This document shows positions 16,676-24,441 of a stretch of DNA of 47,533 nt, piece after piece. Position 1 is the stretch's first letter; each line of letters opens with the position of its first letter. Origin of the DNA: Clostridia bacterium (lineage in GTDB: Bacteria; Bacillota_A; Clostridia; UBA1212; UBA1255); the NCBI GenBank assembly GCA_017522515.1, contig JAFWZH010000063.1, positions 1-47,533 on the forward strand, given 5' to 3'. The notes under the pieces were generated by a model, which had not been told where the DNA came from, did not search any database, and worked only from the letters and a program-made list of their open reading frames with translations. The position numbers and the translations under genes are program-made.

Positions 16676-17209
16676 GTGAAAGGCAGAAAGAACATAATAT
16701 TCTATATATTATCAACTATTTTGCTGGCATTACTGCAAGAAGCATTTTTTAATGACTTACGTTTGTTTGGAGTAAAGCCTAACCTCACTCTGATTTTCTT
16801 GTGTATAACAGCAGTGAGGATGAATTATTTAGAAGCTGTTATTTACGGTGTGTCCACCGGCCTTTTTGTAGACATAGTATATGGCAGATATATAGGTCTT
16901 TACGGCCTTTTGTATATGTACATTGCATTGACGGTAGCTTTTGTAACACAGCAGGTAAATTATTCGGAAAAATTGTGGTGGCCCATTGCTGTTGCGCCTT
17001 TACCGCTGCTGCTTTACGGAATGATAGAAAGCTTTATCATACGGCTTATGGCAGTATACGCAGGGGAAGCACAAGTGTTGTTTGCAAATGGTTTTGGTTT
17101 GCATATTATAGAAAGGCTTTTGCCGGTTGCTTTTTATAATTGCTTATGTATTGCGGCATTATGCGTGCCGACGGTGAAATTTTTGGATTGGAAAAAAGGC
17201 GGTTATTAA
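16676..17209 (+). CDS. mreD: Rod shape-determining protein MreD
   Basis: 177 aa with about five membrane spans and the MreD pattern: LLQEAFFNDLRLFGVKPNLT near the start, and GVSTGLFVDIVYGRYIGLYG in the middle. It completes the MreBCD elongation scaffold in the membrane. GTG start with GTGAGGAAA upstream. Its TAA stop is immediately followed by the GTG start of the PBP2 gene. Confidence 0.93.
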   Translation: MKGRKNIIFYILSTILLALLQEAFFNDLRLFGVKPNLTLIFLCITAVRMNYLEAVIYGVSTGLFVDIVYGRYIGLYGLLYMYIALTVAFVTQQVNYSEKLWWPIAVAPLPLLLYGMIESFIIRLMAVYAGEAQVLFANGFGLHIIERLLPVAFYNCLCIAALCVPTVKFLDWKKGGY

Positions 17210-19354
17210 GTGAAAAAACTTTTAAAAAACAGATGTTTTTATGTTGGTGTATTTTTGTTTATCGTTATGGCGGTAATAGTAGGCAGATTATATCAACTTC
17301 AAATTATAGAGGGTGACACTTACAGAGATAAAGCGCAGAATGTTATTGATGATACCACAAAAATATCTATTGATGCGCCCAGAGGAAATATTTATGACCG
17401 CAACGGTTTGCTTTTGGCAACGACAAGACAATCATACAAGGTGCAGATGGTAAATGTTGACAATCCGCAAGAAGAAAGAAATCAAATGTACCTTGAACTT
17501 ATAAATCTGTTTATAAAAAACGGAGATACGTATACAAATACTCTTTCAAAATATATATCATATCCCATTGATTGGGGAACAAGTCTGTCAGGAGAGGATG
17601 CCGGTGCTGACCGCAAAAGCTGGGTGAATAAAATAGCTATAAGAAAATCAGACAGAGACAGATTGAATACTCCTGAGGAAATTTTTGCATATTTGAGAAA
17701 CGAAAGGTTTAAACTTGATGAAAAGTATTCTGACGAAGAAGCGTACAGGATTATGATAATACGTTACGAAACATTTATGTACGGACTCAGCTATATTAAA
17801 CCTTCTGTAATTGCGAGTGATTGCTGTGATGAAACGGTGCAAGAAATTGAAGCCAGATATCTTGATTTTCCCGGAATTTCCACAGAAGAAACATATTTTC
17901 GCGAGTACATTGACGCGGAAGAAGCCAGCCATATTCTTGGATATGTAAGGGCAATCAGTGAAGAAGAATACGCTTTAATGAAGGATCAAGGATATTCCAA
18001 CGACTCTATAATAGGAAAAATCGGTATAGAGCAGGTGGCAGAGGGTTACTTAAGAGGTGTAGACGGTATTAAAGAGGTGTATTTGGATTCCGACGGCGTG
18101 CTTCGAGAATATTCATACACGGCACCGATACCGGGGAATGATGTATATTTAACAATTGATTACGGATTTCAACAAAAATGTGTAAAAATACTTGAAGAAG
18201 GTATTGCCAATATAAAAGCGCAAAAGGACGATATAAAAAATTTCGGAGATGCCGAAGCCGGCTCTGTTGTTGTTCTTAATGCAAAGACGGGAGCAACATT
18301 GGCAATGGCAAACTATCCCAATTATGATAATAGTATTTTCCTTGCACCGTCTTCTGATAAAGAGGCACAGCAGGCCATAGCAGACCTTTTCACTGATAAA
18401 ACTTCACCAAGCTTAAACCGAGCGACACAAGGCTTGTACCCTGTTGGTTCTACGTTTAAGCCTATTACGGCTATAGCGGCTTTAGAAAGCGGCAAAACAA
18501 ATACATCACGACAGATAAAATGCAACGGGTACCTTTTGATAAATAACCATTCTCATGCTTGCATGGGATATCACAGCAATATATCCTTAAAAACGGCCAT
18601 AGCTAAATCTTGCAACGTGTATTTTCAACAAATTGGAGTAGAAACAGGTGTGGATTCTATTGACTTTTGGGCGAAAAGCTTTGGCCTGGGTGAAAAAACA
18701 GGTATTGAAATTAATGAATACGCAGGATACAGAAGCAACAGAGAAACGATGAAAATCAAGGAGACTGATATTTATCACAAATGGACAGAATCAGATACTG
18801 CTCAGACTTCTATAGGCCAGCTTTATACACTGTTTACACCATTGCAACTTGCGCGTTATGCGGCAGCATTGGGAAACGGCGGCATACTAAATACACCGTA
18901 TCTTATAGGTAGCATCAAAACTGCAAGTGGCAGTGTGGTGTTGGATAATTCAGATAAAAACAAAAATGCCACAAAAGTGGATGTGTCAGAATATGTTCTT
19001 GATGCTGTTAAAGAAGGTATGATTGAAATGGTAAAGAGCAGTGTTGCAGCACAAAAAGCTTTTACTGCTTTCCCTCAAGGTTTTATTGCCGCTAAAACAG
19101 GTACACCGGAAACGGGCATGGAGGCTTTTGGCCAGAGCTCCCACTCTGTATTGATTTGTTACGCTCCTGTGGAGGATCCTGAAATTGCCGTTGCTGTTGT
19201 GATTGAGCATGGTGCTATGGGTTCGAATTCTCTTGCAATTGCAAGCAAAGTTTTTGAAGCGTATTTTTACGGCAGTACACTTGATGATAACAGCTTTCCG
19301 ATAAATACTGCAAGAACCATTGAGAATGTAGTTGTCCGCAAATTAAGTGCTTGA
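17210..19354 (+). CDS. Penicillin-binding protein 2 (elongation-specific transpeptidase)
   Basis: 714 aa, class B PBP. N-terminal membrane span (FYVGVFLFIVMAVIVG), then the non-catalytic PBP-dimer domain (APRGNIYDRNGLLLA near 60). An insert of about 100 residues lies within the linker region. The transpeptidase domain has active-site Ser in VGSTFKP (near 414), the second motif SCN in KSCNVYF (near 467) and KTGT in AAKTGTPE (near 629). It cross-links peptidoglycan in the side wall and is the target of beta-lactams such as mecillinam in other species. GTG start directly abuts mreD. No rodA follows. Its last 12 nt overlap the convergent Nudix gene. Confidence 0.95.
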   Translation: MKKLLKNRCFYVGVFLFIVMAVIVGRLYQLQIIEGDTYRDKAQNVIDDTTKISIDAPRGNIYDRNGLLLATTRQSYKVQMVNVDNPQEERNQMYLELINLFIKNGDTYTNTLSKYISYPIDWGTSLSGEDAGADRKSWVNKIAIRKSDRDRLNTPEEIFAYLRNERFKLDEKYSDEEAYRIMIIRYETFMYGLSYIKPSVIASDCCDETVQEIEARYLDFPGISTEETYFREYIDAEEASHILGYVRAISEEEYALMKDQGYSNDSIIGKIGIEQVAEGYLRGVDGIKEVYLDSDGVLREYSYTAPIPGNDVYLTIDYGFQQKCVKILEEGIANIKAQKDDIKNFGDAEAGSVVVLNAKTGATLAMANYPNYDNSIFLAPSSDKEAQQAIADLFTDKTSPSLNRATQGLYPVGSTFKPITAIAALESGKTNTSRQIKCNGYLLINNHSHACMGYHSNISLKTAIAKSCNVYFQQIGVETGVDSIDFWAKSFGLGEKTGIEINEYAGYRSNRETMKIKETDIYHKWTESDTAQTSIGQLYTLFTPLQLARYAAALGNGGILNTPYLIGSIKTASGSVVLDNSDKNKNATKVDVSEYVLDAVKEGMIEMVKSSVAAQKAFTAFPQGFIAAKTGTPETGMEAFGQSSHSVLICYAPVEDPEIAVAVVIEHGAMGSNSLAIASKVFEAYFYGSTLDDNSFPINTARTIENVVVRKLSA

Positions 19355-20293
19355 TAGATTTTTTTCTGTTTGTTTGATGTGGCTGTTTGCTAAAGCGAGC
19401 AAACGACGGTCTGTGCATTTATTTAAAAGCTCGGCAGCTTCGTCATACGGAATGAGCCACCAATTTAAGACTTCCTCCTCTTGTATTTTAATATTAGGTA
19501 TGTCTTCTGCCGGGAATTTTGCAACAAAATAAACCGCGGTTTTGTGAAGAAGAATTTTTCTGTTGTTGGAAAGTATTGGGCCGGGAGCAGTGTATCCGAA
19601 AGAATGACGGAATTGTTCGTCGAATTGAGGCTTTAACCCCGTTTCTTCAAATACTTCTCGCCTTGCTGTATCATCTTCTGATTCGTTGTTTTCTGCATGT
19701 CCTTTAGGGAAACCAATATGCCCGGATAGGTTTTTTATTAATATGTATTTTATTATACCGTTGTCATTGCAATATGTAACAGCACCGCAAAGTTTCTCAA
19801 ACGCATAGGGCAGTTGATTTTCTTCTTCTCCTGACGCAAGCCAACATTTAATTTTGCGCATAAGAGGCACGCTGATATTTGGAAGCAGATATTGCAAATC
19901 TGCCGGCTCAGTATCTAAAAGTGCTATATCGGCTTGCTTGATGTGTGGATTTTTTCCAAGGCATACACAATCTGCATAGAACAATTTACCGTATGTGATG
20001 TTGCGGCTTGTTTTTCTGAATTTGTCGAGACCTGTTGATATTGAATAAATTGCTACCTCATATACTTGTGCGGCAACAATACCTGCCTTGCTGTAAAGTT
20101 CTCTCCTTACTGCTGCTTCGTGATTCTCACCTTTTTTAACAGCACCGCTGATTATACGGAATTGTGTGGGGTTATTTGACTTTAGGAAAAGCCACTTGTT
20201 GTTAAATCGCACCGCAACGGTTATATATTTTACTTCGTGTGTAAATTCGGAATTTTTATATATTGTGCAAAAAGCATTTGATGCTTGTGCCAT
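19343..20293 (-). CDS. Tandem Nudix-domain hydrolase, N-terminal Nudix box degenerate
   Basis: About 316 aa containing two Nudix folds. The first (near 20-140) has a recognisable box, GAVKKGENHEAAVRRELY then SKAGI. The two metal-binding Glu of R-E-x-x-E-E are Ser-Lys, so it is probably inactive. The second (near 165-300) is canonical: GHAENNE, then RREVFEETGL, so it should bind Mg and hydrolyse a nucleoside diphosphate derivative. Its surroundings (IKNLSGHIGFPKGH) recall diadenosine polyphosphate hydrolases. Start was set at ATG 20293, because GGGAGGA is about 11 nt upstream; the frame stays open to GTG 20362 without an SD. It converges on and overlaps the PBP2 gene. Confidence 0.82.
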   Translation of the reverse strand: MAQASNAFCTIYKNSEFTHEVKYITVAVRFNNKWLFLKSNNPTQFRIISGAVKKGENHEAAVRRELYSKAGIVAAQVYEVAIYSISTGLDKFRKTSRNITYGKLFYADCVCLGKNPHIKQADIALLDTEPADLQYLLPNISVPLMRKIKCWLASGEEENQLPYAFEKLCGAVTYCNDNGIIKYILIKNLSGHIGFPKGHAENNESEDDTARREVFEETGLKPQFDEQFRHSFGYTAPGPILSNNRKILLHKTAVYFVAKFPAEDIPNIKIQEEEVLNWWLIPYDEAAELLNKCTDRRLLALANSHIKQTEKNLSST

Positions 20294-20311
20294 TTTTAAT
20301 GAATCCTCCCA

Positions 20312-20343
20312 ATTGTAAATACAATATGGTGTTAAAACCATAT
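20312..20343. promoter_or_regulatory. Two overlapping inverted repeats just upstream of the Nudix gene
   Basis: ATTGTA-AA-TACAAT (20312-20325) and ATATGGT-6 nt-ACCATAT (20324-20343) overlap by two bases. They lie 20-50 bp before the Nudix start, where operators or 5'-UTR hairpins would be. No clear -35/-10 pair was found nearby. Confidence 0.35.
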
Positions 20344-20413
20344 CGGATATTAATCCTACCACTTTTTGATGTATTTTTAAAGAAATTTTTGTGGATAAAA
20401 TATTATGGATGTG

Positions 20414-21691
20414 TTATATTTGTGCATTTTTTATGAAAAAGCCCATTTCCATTGTAAAGTATTCGTCGGAACAGCTGATTTTATAAAAACCGTTGTATTT
20501 TTTTACCATACTGTTTATTGAGTACAGACCAATACCGTGTGATGATGTGTCTCCTTTTGAGGTTAATGCCATATTATTGTTGATTTCAATTTTTTTAGAA
20601 ACGGGATTTATGATTTTTATTATCAATAGGTTGTTTTTCTGTTTTACACAAATAGAAATTGTTTTTTTGCAGTCTGTTTTTATATTGATACATGCTTCTA
20701 TTGCGTTATCTAAGGCGTTGCCAAAGGCAATACAAAGATCAGATATTTCCAATGCATCGTATGGCACTATCCCGCTAAAAGAAATGTGTATATCATTATG
20801 CTGTAATTCTAAATGCTTATTTGATATTATGGCATCTATTGTTGAATTGCCGGTTTTGATAATTTGTTCATATTCTGTTATGGCATTAGAAGCATTTAGA
20901 TATTGAATTGCTTCTTCTGTTTTGTTTTCTTTTAACAAACTATTTAGTCCGATTTTTAAATTATTAAAGTCGTGTTTGAAGGTACGTAAATTGTCATACG
21001 CGCGAAGAGTGTTTTCATAATGTTTGACTTGCTGTTCTATGTTATTATTTAATATTTGATTTGTTCTTTTATAGTATAGTTTTTTTATGTTGTTGTTTAC
21101 AAGAAAAGCTATCACAATAATGCACCCAAAAAGTAGTAAAATTGTTATAAAAGATAGTGCAAAGATAATTTTTTTTTGTGGAAGCACTAATGCAAGATTT
21201 TCAATTAATAATAAAACGAAAAATAATCCTAAAAATAAAATTATAATAAGGTTAATAGATGTTGATATGGTGAATAATTTTTTGATTAATAAGAGTAGCT
21301 TGCTGTTTTTTAAAAGAACAACTAATAGAATTAAAAAAAATAGACTTGATATAATAACTGTTGCAATTTCAATATTTGGACATGAAAAATAATACAATAA
21401 AAGATTGACCAAACTGTTGACAAAGGAAACAAAACAAACACTAAAAAGTGAAATGTATAATATAATTGTTTTTTTGGCCTTGGATAAAAATAATGGAATA
21501 AATAAATACAAAATAAAATACAGGGGAAACATTATATAAGCACTATAGGAATGTACAATAGCTACTGCACATCCCAAAAAGGTTACTAGAGGATATAAAA
21601 AAGTAAAAGGTTTATATCGCTTATTTATTATAAAAATAACGCTAAAAAACACTGTGAAAGATACTTGTATTAATTCGATTATGTAATTCAT
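20414..21691 (-). CDS. AgrC-like sensor histidine kinase (GHKL ATPase)
   Basis: 425 aa. The N-terminal half (about 1-205) is a run of six or so membrane segments with almost no soluble loops, as in peptide-sensing AgrC/ComD-type kinases. The cytoplasmic part has the phospho-acceptor His in RTFKHDFNNLKIG, the N box in FGNALDNAIEACI and the G box in SSHGIGLYSINSMV. It would sense a peptide or membrane signal and phosphorylate the adjacent regulator. Its ATG overlaps the regulator stop by 1 nt (TAATG). Codon use is strongly AT-rich, like the rest of this block and unlike the mre genes. Confidence 0.9.
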   Translation of the reverse strand: MNYIIELIQVSFTVFFSVIFIINKRYKPFTFLYPLVTFLGCAVAIVHSYSAYIMFPLYFILYLFIPLFLSKAKKTIILYISLFSVCFVSFVNSLVNLLLYYFSCPNIEIATVIISSLFFLILLVVLLKNSKLLLLIKKLFTISTSINLIIILFLGLFFVLLLIENLALVLPQKKIIFALSFITILLLFGCIIVIAFLVNNNIKKLYYKRTNQILNNNIEQQVKHYENTLRAYDNLRTFKHDFNNLKIGLNSLLKENKTEEAIQYLNASNAITEYEQIIKTGNSTIDAIISNKHLELQHNDIHISFSGIVPYDALEISDLCIAFGNALDNAIEACINIKTDCKKTISICVKQKNNLLIIKIINPVSKKIEINNNMALTSKGDTSSHGIGLYSINSMVKKYNGFYKISCSDEYFTMEMGFFIKNAQI

Positions 21692-22398
21692 TACATTTTA
21701 TCCCTCAAATAATTAATATATTTTTGTTTAAACTGCTTTGTATAGTTTCTGCTTATAAATAATTTATCGGTACTGTTTTTGAGTATCAATGTGTTTTCAG
21801 ATTCTCTTTCTATATACATAAAGTTTACAACAAAGGATTTGCAAATTTGTACAAATTCGGTAGAGGGAACGGACTTGAGTATTGCAGATAATTTGTTGCG
21901 TGTACTTATAATTGTACCATTTGATAAATGCAATAAAACAATTTTATCTTGTGATTCAAAAAAGACTATATCATCCGTATGAATTGTTAAAAAATCTCCC
22001 TCGGATTTGACTCTTATTTTATGATCTTCCTTAATGGATATTCTGTAGTCATCTAAAGCTTTAAATAATCCTTTGAAAAGTGTATTTTTTAAAACGAATC
22101 TATATGTATCTACTTCGTAGGCAGATATAGCTATATCTGAAAAGCTCGTCAAAAAAATTATACAAGAAAAAGCATTGGGGCCTTTTCTAAGTGCTTTCGC
22201 TGTGTCTAAACCATTTAAAAGATGCATTTGGAAGTCTAAAATTATAATATTGTATTTTTTGTTAGTATTACATATTTCTTCTCCGGAATAATAAACATCT
22301 ACAACAGATTCCCAATTATGATTGTTTGAATATGTATATATTTCGTTCTTTAATATCTCGCAAAAGTTTATATCGTCGTCGCAGATAGCAATGTACAT
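21691..22398 (-). CDS. LytTR-family response regulator (AgrA-like)
   Basis: About 235 aa. Receiver domain: acidic pocket AICDDD (residues 4-9), phospho-acceptor Asp55 in IIILDFQM, then FLTSFSD and a Lys in VLKN. The C-terminal LytTR DNA-binding domain runs from about 140 (IHTDDIVFFESQDKIVLLHL, then VQICKSFVVNF). Such regulators bind paired direct repeats and often control peptide signalling, bacteriocin or competence genes. Start is ATG 22398, with AAGGAG 9 nt upstream; the frame stays open to 22434 without an SD. First gene of a two-gene operon; the likely target is the divergent secreted-protein/ABC operon at 23-27 kb. Confidence 0.9.
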   Translation of the reverse strand: MYIAICDDDINFCEILKNEIYTYSNNHNWESVVDVYYSGEEICNTNKKYNIIILDFQMHLLNGLDTAKALRKGPNAFSCIIFLTSFSDIAISAYEVDTYRFVLKNTLFKGLFKALDDYRISIKEDHKIRVKSEGDFLTIHTDDIVFFESQDKIVLLHLSNGTIISTRNKLSAILKSVPSTEFVQICKSFVVNFMYIERESENTLILKNSTDKLFISRNYTKQFKQKYINYLRDKM

Positions 22399-22425
22399 TT
22401 CGTTATTTCTCCTTTTTCGCAAAAT

Positions 22426-22454
22426 ATTATACATGTTACGAACTTTTTTGTAAA
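22426..22454 (-). promoter_or_regulatory. Sigma-A-type promoter of the two-component operon
   Basis: On the minus strand, TTTACA (22454-22449), 17-nt spacer, TATAAT (22431-22426). It gives a 5' UTR of about 20 nt before the regulator ATG. Confidence 0.65.
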
Positions 22455-22473
22455 TAGAACTGAATGAAAATTT

Positions 22474-22499
22474 AATATACCACCTGGAGGTGATATATT
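22474..22499. promoter_or_regulatory. 26-bp dyad upstream of the two-component promoter (candidate operator)
   Basis: AATATA-C-CACCT-GG-AGGTG-A-TATATT: symmetric arms with one mismatch pair and a 2-bp centre. The centre is about 35 bp upstream of the -35 box, a position suited to an activator or to a regulator of the divergent operon. The loop is too small for a good RNA hairpin and no T-tract follows. Confidence 0.5.
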
Positions 22500-23072
22500 T
22501 TGTTTAGTTATATTTTTAATTATTTATACAATCTTTTTTGTTGAAAAGTAAGGTTGACATATCTCTTTGATATTTCTGAGAAGTACACTTTTTCTGGGGC
22601 TCTGATTCTTATGGTTTTAATAATTTTACAGTTAATATAAGAAAAACTCTAAGAATTTATATCTTTAAACAGATGAATAGTATCAATTGTTAGAGCATCG
22701 GCAATTTTGTACAAGCGTGATAAAGACACTTTAACTAAACTGGTCTGCACAGAGCTTATATATTGACAGTGACATTAAGCCTCTCTGATAGGCCGGTTTG
22801 AGTCAAGTGTTTTTTTACATGAAAATATTTGATTTTTCGAGCTATATAGTGGTTTATACCTCGAATAAAGTTTATGATTATTTGCAGATATTAAGATGTT
22901 TGTTTTTATATGAATTACCAAAATCGCCATAAAAATACCATTTCACGACATATAATGTTTATGAGGATTTGGTTTGTTTTATGATACTGTAGTTCTTAAT
23001 TAGAGTCATAAAATTTTATTGAGCGCGCGGCAATGAGGTTTTTTGATAATAAATATTTATGAGGTGATAATT
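22500..23072. other. Long AT-rich divergent intergenic region
   Basis: No intact gene is present. It holds the XRE relic (22649-22853, listed separately) and the upstream region of the secreted-protein gene. TATAAT at 22951-22956 has only a poor -35, as is common for activated promoters. A perfect AAAGTTTAT at 22867-22875 fits the published LytTR half-site pattern, but no second site at the usual spacing of about 21 bp was found. ATAAAATTTTAT (23009-23020) is a short palindrome. Confidence 0.5.
22649..22853 (-). pseudogene. Decayed XRE-family helix-turn-helix regulator
   Basis: Read on the minus strand, one frame gives YIARKIKYFHVKKHLTQTGL then SERLNVTVN. A 1-nt shift near 22760 then gives YISSVQTSLVKVSLSRLYKI, ADALTIDTIHLFKDINS and a TAG at 22651-22649. 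Together these form a complete HTH_3 domain of about 68 residues, including the usual Y-I-S-S turn and the K-I-A-D-A-L helix. A GAGGT lies upstream, but no ATG/GTG/TTG is left at the expected start. The relic is therefore frameshifted and start-less. XRE proteins of this size often control neighbouring peptide or export genes. Confidence 0.7.
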
Positions 23073-23609
23073 TTGAAAAAATTACTTTGTGTTTTTTTGT
23101 TGGTAGTAATAACAATATCTTCTTGTCAGTTGATTTCTTTTGCCTATTCATCTACTGCCCAAAGAGAACTTAGTTTTCGTGGCACAGGTATGACATTAGT
23201 TAGCAGAGGTAAAGAAAGTGCGGGTCGTGATGACGTTAAATTAGATTATAGAGTGTCACAGCCATCGAAACCTATGTTTAAGGTGAAAATTCCTGGTAAT
23301 TATGGATATTCCAAGTCAATGAAGATGACCCTTGAAGGTGTAGTGGAAAATTTTGGTGGATTCAATTATTATAAGCAAAAAGTAGTTGTTTGTGATGAAC
23401 CAATAAGCAATTACTCTTCAAGCACTGTTTATAAGAATATTGCATATGAAAATCCAAAATCTACGTGGAATAGAGTTTATTTTGACACTCCGCATGGTGG
23501 AAATAAGTGGTATAATGCATTGTATCTTAAGATGTATGTCAACACAGACACTTTTGATAGCGGAAGAGATTTTCTTACATATTATATAAACATGGTTTGT
23601 AACTATTAA
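23073..23609 (+). CDS. Secreted protein of unknown function
   Basis: About 178 aa. Signal peptide MKKLLCVFLLVVITISSC then QLISFAYS; cleavage after A-Y-S is plausible. The mature part (about 153 aa) is polar, rich in aromatic residues, Lys and Ser, with one Cys in VVVCDE and one near the end (MVCNY). It looks like a small beta-rich extracellular protein (FKVKIPGNYGYSKSMKMTLE, WNRVYFDTPHGGNKWYNALY). I recognise no family and it is not the lactococcin 972 pattern. Start is TTG 23073, with GAGGTG about 7 nt upstream; the frame opens earlier, at 23043, without an SD. It is the first gene of the exporter operon and is followed by a strong palindrome. Confidence 0.78.
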   Translation: MKKLLCVFLLVVITISSCQLISFAYSSTAQRELSFRGTGMTLVSRGKESAGRDDVKLDYRVSQPSKPMFKVKIPGNYGYSKSMKMTLEGVVENFGGFNYYKQKVVVCDEPISNYSSSTVYKNIAYENPKSTWNRVYFDTPHGGNKWYNALYLKMYVNTDTFDSGRDFLTYYINMVCNY

Positions 23610-23610
23610 T

Positions 23611-23640
23611 ATAAGTAACGGGGATATCCCCGTTACTTAT
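23611..23640 (+). terminator. 30-bp perfect palindrome after the secreted-protein gene
   Basis: The two 15-nt arms (23611-23625 and 23626-23640) are exact reverse complements, with core AACGGGGATATCCCCGTT. It begins 2 nt after the stop codon and ends 16 nt before the permease start. No T-tract follows, so it is more likely a partial terminator or a 3'-end stabilising hairpin than a full stop. Such hairpins between a small secreted product and its transporter genes usually set a high ratio of product to transporter. Confidence 0.65.
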
Positions 23641-23655
23641 GCATTGGAGAATATT

Positions 23656-24441
23656 ATGCGTACCATAAAAATTTTATTATTTGACTTAAAGTACATTTTA
23701 AAAAATAACATAAAAGTTTGCACCATTTTTGTGCTTTTTTCTTGCATATCAATGATGTGTGTGTTCGGCGTTATGTCAAAATATAAAGATAGTATAGTTT
23801 ATATAAAATCAATTGAAAAATATAAATGCTGTTATAACATTCCTATAACAAAGGGCGGAGATTCAATAGAAACGATTTTAAAAGAGGAAAATCTAAATTT
23901 ACCAAAGTTAAAGGAAAAAATACAAGTTGATGAAAATGAAGAAATAATATTTTATGATTGCTATTTTGAAAGAGAACTTTCTGAATCTGAATTGAATAGT
24001 TTAAACAAAAAGTTACCAATAAATGTTTATTGGACATACCAAACATATAAGGTACAGGCAGAATCACATGCGTTTATGTTGGTTGTTGTATTATTTCTGT
24101 TTTTGTTGGTAATATTTAACCTTTTGAATTTTTATACGTTTCTTATAAAGAAAAACGCATATAGGTTTATTTTGTACAGAATTTGCGGAGCCACAGCTAA
24201 ATTAGTATGTTTCGGTACAATGTTGATACCTATATGCATAACAGCTATTGCTTATTTATTGGCAGTAGTTATGTATATTTTCGTACTGTATCCTATTTTA
24301 CATAGTCTTGACAGCACTATGCTCCTGCTGAATTGGGATGTTTATCTTATTTCTTTTTTGGCAGTAGAGTTATACACGATTGTAATGAATCTTCCTCATA
24401 TAATTAAATTTTGTAATAAGAGGAGGGTTTTGCAAGTATGA
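23656..24441 (+). CDS. FtsX/MacB-like ABC permease subunit, short form
   Basis: About 261 aa. One N-terminal span (CTIFVLFSCISMMCVFGVM), a small extracytoplasmic domain (about 40-135), and three C-terminal spans. The motif YRFILYRICGATAKLVCFG corresponds to the conserved 'lrxxGas' cytoplasmic loop of FtsX/MacB-type permeases. The topology 1+3 and the downstream ATPase support this. The extracytoplasmic domain is smaller than in classic MacB. Start ATG 23656 follows GGAG; the in-frame TTG at 23644 would destroy that SD spacing. Overlaps the next permease gene by 4 nt. It probably forms a heterodimeric permease with it. Confidence 0.75.
   Translation: MRTIKILLFDLKYILKNNIKVCTIFVLFSCISMMCVFGVMSKYKDSIVYIKSIEKYKCCYNIPITKGGDSIETILKEENLNLPKLKEKIQVDENEEIIFYDCYFERELSESELNSLNKKLPINVYWTYQTYKVQAESHAFMLVVVLFLFLLVIFNLLNFYTFLIKKNAYRFILYRICGATAKLVCFGTMLIPICITAIAYLLAVVMYIFVLYPILHSLDSTMLLLNWDVYLISFLAVELYTIVMNLPHIIKFCNKRRVLQV

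Noticed and set aside
22474..22499. The dyad as a transcription terminator
   Set aside because: The 2-bp centre is too tight for an RNA loop without opening the stem, and no gene ends here on either strand.
22867..22875. LytTR binding site in front of the secreted-protein operon
   Set aside because: One half site fits the pattern, but no second site at the usual spacing is present, and such AT-rich matches are common by chance here.
23073..23609. Secreted protein as a lactococcin 972-type or double-glycine bacteriocin
   Set aside because: The length, lack of a GG leader and mature sequence do not fit either type, although the exporter context is similar.
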